64,000 bases of DNA from VXYL01 sp963665195. GTDB lineage: Bacteria; Pseudomonadota; Gammaproteobacteria; Pseudomonadales; Azotimanducaceae. The notes beneath the pieces were generated by a model that did no database searches, was not told the DNA's origin, and saw nothing but the letters and a program-made list of their open reading frames with translations. This document shows, piece by piece, positions 45,418 through 53,822 of this stretch. The stretch is taken from NCBI GenBank assembly GCA_963665195.1, contig OY762070.1, positions 4,774,001-4,838,000 on the forward strand, given 5' to 3'. Each line of letters starts with the position of its first letter. Within the stretch, counting starts at the first letter, position 1. The position numbers were made by a program, and so were the translations under genes.

Positions 45418-48400
45418 TTACGCCGCAACCTCCACCGCCCGTCTAGGGTTCCGCCAATCGAGCCAGCGGTCCCGGGCCAACTCCACGATCAGCGCTGCCG
45501 CCGGGATGAAGAACAGCAGGCCAATGTTCGTGAACGCGAGTCCCGTGCCGAGACTCACCAGCATCGGCAGGACGAACTGCGTTGTTTCGCTGGGCGCCAC
45601 AAGGAACGGCCACACGCCGACGAGGGTCGTCACGCTGGTCAGGAAGATGGGGCGAAAGCGCTGCCGCACGGCTGCGGAGAGCGCAGCGACAGCCGGCAGA
45701 TCGGACTCCCTGGCGATCTGGTTGTAGCGGTGCAGCAGGATCACGGTGTCGTTGACCACCACGCCAGCGACGGCCACCATGCCGATGGCCGACACGAGCG
45801 TCAGGTCGTAGTTCAGCAGTAGGTGCCCGAAGACCGCGCCGGCGGCGGCGAACGGCACGCCGGCCAGCACGATCAGCGGCTGCCAGTAGCTGCGCAGCAC
45901 GATGGCGATCACGGCGTAGATCAAGAGCAGCGCGGCCGTGCCGAAGACGGCCAAGCTGACCAGCACGTTCTCGGCCTCCAGCAACGCGCCTTCGACGCCC
46001 ACTTCCAAGCCCGGGTGGCGGGCGATGATGCCGGGCAGCACTTGGTTCCTGATCCGTTCGTCGATCAGGCCCGGGGTTGACCGGTCGGTGTCAACCGTCG
46101 CGGCGACGGTCACGGTGCGGCGTCCGTCGACGCTCTCGTAGGCGTCGTACTCGCGCAATTCCACGATGCGCACCAGGCTGCCGAAGCGCACTGTTTGGCC
46201 CTGCACGCTGATGGATTCGTCCAAGAAGCTCGACAGGCTGCTGCTCTCGTCAGCCGGGTAGCGGACGACCACCTTCACCTCGTCGCGGCCACGCATCATG
46301 CGTTTGACTTCCACGCCCGAGAATCGGGAACGGAACTGCCTCGCCACGTCGCCCACCGTCAGTCCGGCAGCGACCCCCGCCGGCGTCAGTTCGATATCGT
46401 ACTGACGCCCACCCAAGGCAAGGGAGTCGCGCAAATCCACAGCGCTCGGAATCCGCGCCACAGCCTCCTTCCACTCCGCGGCCGCTTGCGCCAGCACCTG
46501 CTGATCCGGATGAGACAGGAGATACGACACCTCGGCAGGGGACGCCTCCAGCTCGAACGTCAAGCTGTCGACCCCTGGAATGCTGCCCACCTCCCGCCGC
46601 CATGCCTGGACAATCTGGCCGCGCGAGGCCGTTCGCTCCGGCCCCAGACGCACGACGACTGCGGCAAGGTGGCTCTGCGTGTTCGTGTCGTTGAGCGCTC
46701 CGCTAACCGAGTCGCTGTAGCCGACCGTCGTCATGATGCCATCGAACGACTTGCCGCCCGACTGTGCATTCAACTCCTCCGCCGCCGCCACGATGCGTTC
46801 AGCCGCCGCCAGCGTGACCTCGTAAGGCGTGCCGGCGGGGAAGGTGACAACCGCTTCGAGGGTGGGTTGCTGTGCATCGGCCGGCAAGGGGACGAAGCGC
46901 ACCAAACCGGTCCCCAAAACCGCTGCGGCCAGCGCCAGGAATCCGCCCGACATCAGCAGGGTGAGCCCCGGTCGGCGCACGGCCCAGACGATCGCCGGCA
47001 TCACCAGATCGTCGCGCAGCGTGGCGAGGAATCGTCCCGTGGCGGCTTGCACGGAACTCAGGGGCTTGAGGCTCCAGCCTCGCGGATGCGACAGGTGCGC
47101 CGGGAGAATGAAAAACGCCTCGATCAGCGACACCGCAAGCACGACGGTCACGACGATGGCTATGGGCGACAGCATCTGGCCGAAGATGCCGCCGGACAGG
47201 AACAGCATGGGCGTGAAGCCGAGCATCGTCGTGACCACGCCCGTGACCATCGGTGCCCGCACGCTACGGGCACCCGTGATCGCGGCTTCGGCAGCGTGGC
47301 GGCTCGAAGGCGCGCCTTCCGCGTCGGCAGACATCGCCTCGCGCTCCGTGGCGATGCTCTCGCCGACGATCAGGGCATCATCCACCACGATGCCGACGAC
47401 AAAGATCATCGCCAGCAAGGTGACCAGATTGAGGCCGAGACCCAAGACACCAAGGAAGGGCAGCGAACCGACGAACGCAATCACGATTCCGCCCGTGATC
47501 CACACGGACATGCGCAGATCGAACACCGCGACGAGGAACAGGAAGATCAGCGCCAGTCCCGCCACGCCGTAGGTGATGGAAAGCAGCATCCGCTCGCGGA
47601 ATTGCCTCGACTCGTCGAACAGGACATCCAAGTAGATGCCCTTCGGCGGCGTGTATTCCGCCAAGGCATCCTGCATGTCCTCGACCATGTCGCCAACCCG
47701 GGTTCCGGCCGCTCCACTGGTGCGCAGCCACAACGCCGGACGGCCGTTCCATCGGCTCGCGACGCCGACATCCGCGAATCCGTCGCGGATGGTTGCGATG
47801 TCTCCGAGGCGCAGGTTGGCGTTGATCCGGATGTCCTCGAATCCGTCAACCTGCAACGGCACGCCGAGCGCTCCGATCAAGATGTCGCCGCCATCTGCGC
47901 GCAGCCGCGCAGACGTCACGCTCGCGGACGCATCGCGCACCGCGTCCGCGATGTCGCTAGTGGCCAGGTTGTTGGCCCGGAGCGTAGCTTGGGAGACTTC
48001 GATGGCCACCTCCTGCTCGCGGCCGCCCACGAGCTGCACGTCGGTCGTCGACGTCAGGGAAAGCAGGCGGTCGCGCAGGTCGGAGGCGGCCCGGAGCAAT
48101 TCCCGTTCACCGACATCGCCGGACAAGCCGAGCACGACGCCCTCCCGGCGTGGCCTCACGCGCTCGACTTCCGGTCGTTCCGCACCGGCAGGCGGGAACG
48201 ACGCCAGCGATGCCACTGCGCCCTGGACAGCGCCCTGAACCTCTTCCACGGATGCGAGACCAGCCACCTCAGCGGTGACGACGCCGAATCCGGTCGAGGC
48301 CGTGGAGCGGACGCGATCGATGCCGTCGATGGGAATCAGCGCCTCTTCCACGCGTGAGGTGATGGCGCGCTGGACTTCCATGGCAGACGCGCCCGGAAAG

Positions 48401-48585
48401 GTGACGGACACGGCCACCTGGCGCGGATCGAATTCGGGCAGCGCCTGCATCGGCAGGCGCAGCAAGGCGAGCAGGCCGCCGGCGATCAGGGCGACCATGA
48501 GCAGATTGGCTGCCACCGGATTGCGGACGAAGGCCGCGATCGGTCCCCTCGCGGGCGCGCCTTCCATGTCGTCGGCTTCGCTCAT
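45418..48585 (-). CDS. RND-superfamily efflux permease
   Basis: 1055 residues, inner-membrane proton antiporter with 12 predicted helices and two large periplasmic loops. Family text includes FVRNPVAANLLMVALIAGG, LPEFDPRQVAVSVTFPGASAMEVQRAITSRVEEAL, DDALIVGESIATEREA (with the helix-4 acidic pair) and LTLVSAIGMVAVAGVVVNDTVILLHRYNQIARESD. It works with the adaptor encoded just upstream, overlapping by 4 nt. No outer-membrane factor is nearby, so a TolC-like protein elsewhere must complete the pump. The export substrate is unknown. Confidence 0.95.
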   Translation of the reverse strand: MSEADDMEGAPARGPIAAFVRNPVAANLLMVALIAGGLLALLRLPMQALPEFDPRQVAVSVTFPGASAMEVQRAITSRVEEALIPIDGIDRVRSTASTGFGVVTAEVAGLASVEEVQGAVQGAVASLASFPPAGAERPEVERVRPRREGVVLGLSGDVGERELLRAASDLRDRLLSLTSTTDVQLVGGREQEVAIEVSQATLRANNLATSDIADAVRDASASVTSARLRADGGDILIGALGVPLQVDGFEDIRINANLRLGDIATIRDGFADVGVASRWNGRPALWLRTSGAAGTRVGDMVEDMQDALAEYTPPKGIYLDVLFDESRQFRERMLLSITYGVAGLALIFLFLVAVFDLRMSVWITGGIVIAFVGSLPFLGVLGLGLNLVTLLAMIFVVGIVVDDALIVGESIATEREAMSADAEGAPSSRHAAEAAITGARSVRAPMVTGVVTTMLGFTPMLFLSGGIFGQMLSPIAIVVTVVLAVSLIEAFFILPAHLSHPRGWSLKPLSSVQAATGRFLATLRDDLVMPAIVWAVRRPGLTLLMSGGFLALAAAVLGTGLVRFVPLPADAQQPTLEAVVTFPAGTPYEVTLAAAERIVAAAEELNAQSGGKSFDGIMTTVGYSDSVSGALNDTNTQSHLAAVVVRLGPERTASRGQIVQAWRREVGSIPGVDSLTFELEASPAEVSYLLSHPDQQVLAQAAAEWKEAVARIPSAVDLRDSLALGGRQYDIELTPAGVAAGLTVGDVARQFRSRFSGVEVKRMMRGRDEVKVVVRYPADESSSLSSFLDESISVQGQTVRFGSLVRIVELREYDAYESVDGRRTVTVAATVDTDRSTPGLIDERIRNQVLPGIIARHPGLEVGVEGALLEAENVLVSLAVFGTAALLLIYAVIAIVLRSYWQPLIVLAGVPFAAAGAVFGHLLLNYDLTLVSAIGMVAVAGVVVNDTVILLHRYNQIARESDLPAVAALSAAVRQRFRPIFLTSVTTLVGVWPFLVAPSETTQFVLPMLVSLGTGLAFTNIGLLFFIPAAALIVELARDRWLDWRNPRRAVEVAA

Positions 48586-49730
48586 TCCACTCGCCCCGCA
48601 ACCCGCGCCGCGGTCACGGTGGGTACCACCGTCAGCCCTTCACGGGCGTCTTGCAGGGGCCCGAGCACTACGCCCTCGGCGGCGTCGAACGCCTCGACCA
48701 GCCAGCCTCCGCGGGTACGGTCCAGGGTGTGCGGGCGGACGGACCGCAACGCGCCGTCGGCGACGACCCACGCGGTGCCGCCATCGTGTTCGGCCCGCGC
48801 CGGCAAGAGGTACACGTCGTCGCGCGTGTCGCCGCGAATCTCGACCTGGGCAAAGGCACCGGGCGGCGGCAGGGTTGCCAGCGCAGCTTCCTCGGCGAAG
48901 TGAAGCGTTGCGGTGGCGGCCCGGGTGACGGCATTGACGGTCGCCGACAAGGCGGTGACCCGGGCCGGCAGCGTCGAAGCGCCGAGGTCCACAGTGGCCT
49001 CGCGCCCGACGATGGGCGACAGGCGCTCCACATCCTCGGTCGGGATCGTGGCCGTGATGCGCAGCGCATCCACGCGGAACGCCGAGCCGACGACCTGGCC
49101 GCGCCTTAGCAGGTCGCCAACGGCAATCGGGGAGGGGATGGCCAACCGGCCGTCGAACGGAACCGACAGCTCGCTTAAGCTCAGCAACAGTCTGGCGGAC
49201 GCGGCGCGGGCCTGTGCGTGATCGACAAGCGCCTGCGCGCGCTTGATCTGGGGCGTCTTTTCGACAAGCGGCGGGACGGTGGCGCCGGGGTTCGAGCGCA
49301 GGTAGTCGGCGCGCCCCGCCGCGCCTTGCGCCTGCTTCTTCTCAAGCTTCGCGGCCGCGGCCCGTGCCTCAGCCTCGGCCGCGTCCAAGGCGTGTGCGAG
49401 CAGGCGGTCGTCGAGCTTCAGGAGGACTTCGCCGGCGGAGAAAGAGCCACCCGTACGCAACGCCGTGGAGACATCGGCGACGCGTCCGTCCACCGGGAAG
49501 GCCAAGCTCACGGCGCCTTCCGCCAGCACGGAGCCGTTCAGTCGAACCGACACGGAATGCGGCGCGCGTTCGGGCTTTATCACGTCGACCGGAACGGCGA
49601 CTGCACCCCGTTCCGGCGCCGATTCGACCTCCCAAGCGGGTTCCGAGGGCAGCCGCGCGAGGAGCACCGCGATTATGACCACCGCAAGGATCCCGCCAAG
49701 TTGCGCCCAGCCTCGCCAGTTTCGCTCCAT
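48582..49730 (-). CDS. RND periplasmic adaptor (membrane fusion) protein
   Basis: 382 residues. N-terminal anchor helix (LGGILAVVIIAVLLARL), a split lipoyl domain (GSVLAEGAVSLAFPVDGRVADVSTALRTGGSFSAGEVLLKLDD), a short alpha-hairpin (AAEAEARAAAAKLEKKQAQ), and beta-barrel and membrane-proximal domains. It bridges the permease to an outer-membrane channel. GAGGAGGGAG precedes the ATG, making this the first gene of the pump operon. Stop and start of the two pump genes overlap as ATGA. Confidence 0.94.
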   Translation of the reverse strand: MERNWRGWAQLGGILAVVIIAVLLARLPSEPAWEVESAPERGAVAVPVDVIKPERAPHSVSVRLNGSVLAEGAVSLAFPVDGRVADVSTALRTGGSFSAGEVLLKLDDRLLAHALDAAEAEARAAAAKLEKKQAQGAAGRADYLRSNPGATVPPLVEKTPQIKRAQALVDHAQARAASARLLLSLSELSVPFDGRLAIPSPIAVGDLLRRGQVVGSAFRVDALRITATIPTEDVERLSPIVGREATVDLGASTLPARVTALSATVNAVTRAATATLHFAEEAALATLPPPGAFAQVEIRGDTRDDVYLLPARAEHDGGTAWVVADGALRSVRPHTLDRTRGGWLVEAFDAAEGVVLGPLQDAREGLTVVPTVTAARVAGRVE

Positions 49731-49860
49731 GGCCGCTCCCTCCTCATCCAGACCGACCGCACGGGACGAATGCCAACTTACACCTTGGGGCCCTTGTCTA
49801 CTAGCACCGCTATCACTTTTCTACCGACGGGTAGAGGGACTTCAGCCTGATCCTCGTCGC

Positions 49861-51852
49861 TCAAGCTCGCTCGGCGACATCGGCCTGCAGCTCGACAAAC
49901 CGCCGGTAGGCGCCGGCCGGGGTCGCCATCAATTCTTCGTGGCTGCCAGCCTCGACGACTCGCCCCCGGTGCAGGAAGACGATGCGGTCGGCGCGTTCGA
50001 TGGTCGTCAGACGGTGCGCGATGACGATGGTCAGGCGGCCTTGGCGGGTAGCGGAAAGGGCCTCGAGCAAGGCACGCTCCGTCTCGGAGTCGAGCGCGGC
50101 GGTCGGTTCGTCGAGAATCAGGATCGGCGCTTCGCGCAAGAGACCGCGGGCGATGGACAGGCGCTGCTTCTGGCCCGTCGACAGCGTGCCGCCGCCGCGG
50201 CCGACTCTCGATGCGAATCCATCGGGCATGGCGCGGACGAAATCCAACGCGCCGGCAAGCTCGCAAGCGCGTTCCATTTCGCTCATCGTGGCGTCGGGTT
50301 TCGCGATGCGGAGGTTCGCGGCCACGGTGTCGGTCAGCAGCTGGTGCTCCTGGAAAACGTAGGCGACCGTTTGTCGCAGCGCCACGGTGTCGAGTTCCGC
50401 CATGTCGACGCCGTTCAGGGTCAGCCGACCTTCGGTAGGGATCAGGAATGCCGGGATCATGTGGGCCAGCGTCGTCTTGCCTGCGCCGCTCGGGCCGACG
50501 AGTGCCAAGGTTTCGCCGGGCCGGGTCTCGAAGCTGACATCTTGGAGAGCGCGGCGCCCGTCCGCGTAGCGGAAGCCGACACCCTCGAAACGCAGCGAGA
50601 GATTCGCCTCGGGCCGCGGAATCGGGGAGCGGCGAGACGACGCCCCATCCTCCTCCTGGTCCATGGCGAAGAACACCCGTCGCGCCGCGGCGGCGTTGTC
50701 CTGCTGATCGATCCAGATGCGGCCGAACTGCATGGCCGTCTCGTAGAGCAGGCTGTACATGCGAATCACCACCGGCGCATCGCCCAAGGTGAGTTCGCCG
50801 CGCACGATGCCGGTGAAGATCACCCAGAAGCCCGCCGTGGCGAAGACCAGGTGGACGTTCTCCGCGATCCACTCCACCGCGTTCGCCACCCAAACCAGAA
50901 GCAGGCTCTGTCGGAAGGATTCGCGGCTAGCAGCGGCGAACTGCTCGCGGTGCCGTTCGCTGCCGCCGAGGCTTTGCACCGCCGCGACGTTCTTGAGGCC
51001 TTCCTCCACCTCGTCGGTGGTGGCGCTGCCGGAGGCGCGGCTCGCCTGGCTGGCGCGCCGCGCCCAGCGGGCCAGCGGCGATGTCGCCAGCAAGGTCAGC
51101 CCCACCGCCGAGAAACCGATCCACACCAGTTCCGGCGCGACGTTGCCGTAGACCGCGGTCAGCACCCACAGGTTCGCGCCGACGCTGATGACCATGGCCA
51201 GCGGACTCAGCGTCAGCGCATAGCAGATGCCGGCGATGCATGGCGCGTCGTGCAGCACGCGGAAGATGGCATCGCCGGAGCGTTGCAGGTTGAGGCTTGT
51301 CATCGGCTGCCGCGAAAGCCGCGAGAAGAGTCGGCCCCGCACACTGTGGGTGATGCGTTGCGACAAGCGGATGGCGAGACACAGATCGAGAAAGCCAATG
51401 AGTCCGTGCGCCGCGCTGTGGCCGGCGCTGATCTTGTTCTCGGATCGCGTCGCCACGTCCGCGCCTTCGGCCAGGTTCGCCTCCAGCATCGTGTTGCCCG
51501 AGTAGCCGACGAGCAGGAAAACCACGGCGAGAACGGCAAGGGCGTAGGCGGTGACCGCGAGCGGGTCCATGCCGGAGGCGGATTCGAGAAATCCCGCCAT
51601 GAAGAAAGGGTACAGGAGACCTTCGCCGTCCGGCGGTATGGGCTGCTGCATGACGCCGTGGTCGATCAGGATCTTCAGGAACCAGGGCAGCGGCAGGCCC
51701 AGCGCGTAGATCAGCACGATGAGTCCGGCCCGGGCGGCGAGAAGACGCCGCTCCGGCCACAGATCGCCGAGCGCCCGGCCCAGCAGCGCCATGACATCGC
51801 CACCGGTAAGCGCCGTGCGGACGTCCAAGCGGTCGTGATAGCGCTCAGCCAC
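49861..51852 (-). CDS. ABC exporter half-transporter, second subunit
   Basis: 663 residues from a GTG overlapping the upstream gene by 8 nt. Six-helix membrane domain (about 35-390) fused to a nucleotide-binding domain (415-655): Walker A VGPSGAGKTT (452-461), signature LSTGQKQR instead of LSGGQ, Walker B ILILDEPTAALD, H-loop IAHRL. With the preceding gene it probably forms a heterodimeric type IV ABC exporter. Substrate unknown; lipids, peptides and drugs are all possible. It is followed by the RND adaptor gene after 130 nt. Confidence 0.93.
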   Translation of the reverse strand: MAERYHDRLDVRTALTGGDVMALLGRALGDLWPERRLLAARAGLIVLIYALGLPLPWFLKILIDHGVMQQPIPPDGEGLLYPFFMAGFLESASGMDPLAVTAYALAVLAVVFLLVGYSGNTMLEANLAEGADVATRSENKISAGHSAAHGLIGFLDLCLAIRLSQRITHSVRGRLFSRLSRQPMTSLNLQRSGDAIFRVLHDAPCIAGICYALTLSPLAMVISVGANLWVLTAVYGNVAPELVWIGFSAVGLTLLATSPLARWARRASQASRASGSATTDEVEEGLKNVAAVQSLGGSERHREQFAAASRESFRQSLLLVWVANAVEWIAENVHLVFATAGFWVIFTGIVRGELTLGDAPVVIRMYSLLYETAMQFGRIWIDQQDNAAAARRVFFAMDQEEDGASSRRSPIPRPEANLSLRFEGVGFRYADGRRALQDVSFETRPGETLALVGPSGAGKTTLAHMIPAFLIPTEGRLTLNGVDMAELDTVALRQTVAYVFQEHQLLTDTVAANLRIAKPDATMSEMERACELAGALDFVRAMPDGFASRVGRGGGTLSTGQKQRLSIARGLLREAPILILDEPTAALDSETERALLEALSATRQGRLTIVIAHRLTTIERADRIVFLHRGRVVEAGSHEELMATPAGAYRRFVELQADVAERA

Positions 51853-53623
51853 GACGCGCCCCGCTCCCGGCCACCAACTCGCGATAGCGGCTGCGACGCG
51901 CCATCAATTCGTCGTGCGTGCCGGACTCGACCACGCTGCCGCCGGCAAGAACCGCGATTCGATCAGCGTCGCGGATGGTGGACAGGCGATGCGTGATAAC
52001 GATGACGACCCTGCCGGCCGCCCATGTTCTCAGGTTCGCAAGCACCCGCCCCTCCGTATCCGCATCCAGCGAAGCCGTCGGCTCGTCCAGCACGAGGATG
52101 GGGGCGCCCCTGACCAGAGCGCGGGCGATGGAAAGCCGCTGCTTCTGCCCAGTGGACAACAGCGCCCCGCCCACGCCCAGCACCGTCTCGAAGCCTTCCG
52201 GTAGTTCTTCGATGAACTCGGTTGCGCACGCGATCTGCGCCGCTTCCCGGACCATGGCGTCGGTCGCCGTCGGCGTCGCGTAGCGCAGGTTGTCCGCGAT
52301 GGAGACGGGGAAGAGCACGTTTTCCTGCAGCGCGATGGCGACGCGTTCTCTTAGGTCCGCGACGCGCAGCGCCTTGAGGTCCACGCCGTCGATGGCAACG
52401 CTTCCCTCGTCCGGATCGAACAGGCGCAGCAGGAGCGCCATCGCGGTGGACTTGCCGGTACCGGACTCGCCGACGAGGGCGGTGACTTCGCCGGTTCGAG
52501 CGAAGAACTCGAAATCCCGGAGAACCGGCGTTTCCGGTGCATAACCGAAGCGCACCCCGCGGAATCGAACGCCTTCGCGGACCCGCGGGAACGGCGCAGC
52601 TTCAGCGGGGTCGCTCACTTCGGGCCGCTGCGCCAGCAGCCAGAACGCGCGCTCGAGACCGACCGCCATGTCCTGGGCGTAGCACCACACCCGCAGCAGA
52701 TCCTCGAAGTGGAGCGCGAAGGCGCCGATCCGACCGCGACGGGCCTGATGGACGGCCACCGTCCATTGCGTAACGGACATCCCGAACAGCACCAGCAGGG
52801 ATGCGCCGAACACGGCCCCCTCTTCCAGCACGAACCGCGTCGCGAGATAGTCGGTGGCGAACAGGAGCAGCGCCAAGAGATAGGAAACCGCCACCTTGAG
52901 CGCCGCGAAGTCGCGCCTGAGCGCGAACGCCGTATCGATGGCCGCCGCCGAGTCGCCCCGAAACCTCGTCATATTCGCATGCTCGAAGCCGTACGCCTTG
53001 ATCGCCTGGATGCCTTGGAAGGTCTCTTGGACGCGGGTGAAGAGGGCAGCATTGGCGCGACGGGCGGCACGGCTCAAGGTGCGCAGTCTCGGCGTCACGC
53101 CGAGGGCGAGGACCACAACGGCAACGGACGCGATGAGCATGAGAAACGCGAAATAGGGGCTGAAGAGCGTGGCGACGGCCAGCTGCAGCGCCATCATCGC
53201 GATCGCGATGATCGGCTGGACGACCACATGGTCCACGACCGCCGTCACCATGGCGCTGTCCTGGAAGACCCGGTAGACGCTGTCGCCCACCGACGCCCGG
53301 GAGTGGAACCTAAGGCTGAGTTCCTCCGCGTTGCGGACCATGGCGACGCGCAGGTCCTGATTGACGCGTTGCAGAATCCAGACCTTGTACATCGCCAGCA
53401 GCCTGAACGCGCTGGTGGTGGTGACGATGATGACGGCCGAGACGATCAGGAAGCGAAACAGCACTTCAAGGCGCGCCGCCTCGCCGAGCGCCGCAACGTC
53501 CACGTAGCCGGCGTCGGGGAGCAGCATTACCCGCGCCTGCGTGCCCGACAGCGGCTCGGCGCGACCGACGGAGTCCATGAGCACGTCGATGCCGAGGAAA
53601 CCTACCGCCGTGCCGAAGCCCAA
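51845..53623 (-). CDS. ABC exporter half-transporter, first subunit (start unresolved)
   Basis: At least 592 residues: membrane domain and nucleotide-binding domain with Walker A VGESGTGKST, signature LSTGQKQR and Walker B ILVLDEPTASLD. The first usable start codon is a TTG at 53623, but this cuts into the first membrane helix. The same frame continues upstream with convincing protein (FDGRLDLKGLGRIYVATWPYIL, PQLGHFLALLALNLLLL) to about 53760, and contains no ATG, GTG or TTG there. The true start is therefore non-standard, or a base is missing. The upstream TonB gene's stem-loop lies just before this region. Confidence 0.88.
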   Translation of the reverse strand: MGFGTAVGFLGIDVLMDSVGRAEPLSGTQARVMLLPDAGYVDVAALGEAARLEVLFRFLIVSAVIIVTTTSAFRLLAMYKVWILQRVNQDLRVAMVRNAEELSLRFHSRASVGDSVYRVFQDSAMVTAVVDHVVVQPIIAIAMMALQLAVATLFSPYFAFLMLIASVAVVVLALGVTPRLRTLSRAARRANAALFTRVQETFQGIQAIKAYGFEHANMTRFRGDSAAAIDTAFALRRDFAALKVAVSYLLALLLFATDYLATRFVLEEGAVFGASLLVLFGMSVTQWTVAVHQARRGRIGAFALHFEDLLRVWCYAQDMAVGLERAFWLLAQRPEVSDPAEAAPFPRVREGVRFRGVRFGYAPETPVLRDFEFFARTGEVTALVGESGTGKSTAMALLLRLFDPDEGSVAIDGVDLKALRVADLRERVAIALQENVLFPVSIADNLRYATPTATDAMVREAAQIACATEFIEELPEGFETVLGVGGALLSTGQKQRLSIARALVRGAPILVLDEPTASLDADTEGRVLANLRTWAAGRVVIVITHRLSTIRDADRIAVLAGGSVVESGTHDELMARRSRYRELVAGSGARRG

Positions 53624-53785
53624 TAGGAGGAGGTTCAGCGCCAGGAGCGCGAGGAAGTGCCCGAGCTGCGGGAGGATGTACGGCCAAGTGGCGACGTAGA
53701 TGCGCCCGAGACCCTTGAGGTCCAGGCGTCCGTCGAACTCGCCCGGCGGCTGCGACGGTGCCGGCGCAGCCGCTGCTACGGCGCG

Positions 53786-53817
53786 GCGCGGCCGGCCCGG
53801 TTGCCGGCCGGCCGCGC
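53786..53817 (-). terminator. 12-bp GC hairpin after the TonB receptor gene
   Basis: A perfect 12-bp stem (arms 53786-53797 and 53806-53817) with an 8-nt loop, beginning 5 nt after the receptor stop codon on the minus strand. No U tract follows. It probably ends or stabilises the receptor transcript and separates it from the ABC exporter genes. Confidence 0.5.
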
Positions 53818-53822
53818 GCCCT

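Noticed and set aside
46195..48357. A 720-codon plus-strand frame opposite the RND permease
   Set aside because: Antisense shadow of a conserved permease; composition dominated by Arg, His and Gln.
49818..49836. A short inverted repeat (CTACC...GGTAG) after the ABC exporter genes as a terminator
   Set aside because: The stem is only five bases, with no T tract in the needed direction.
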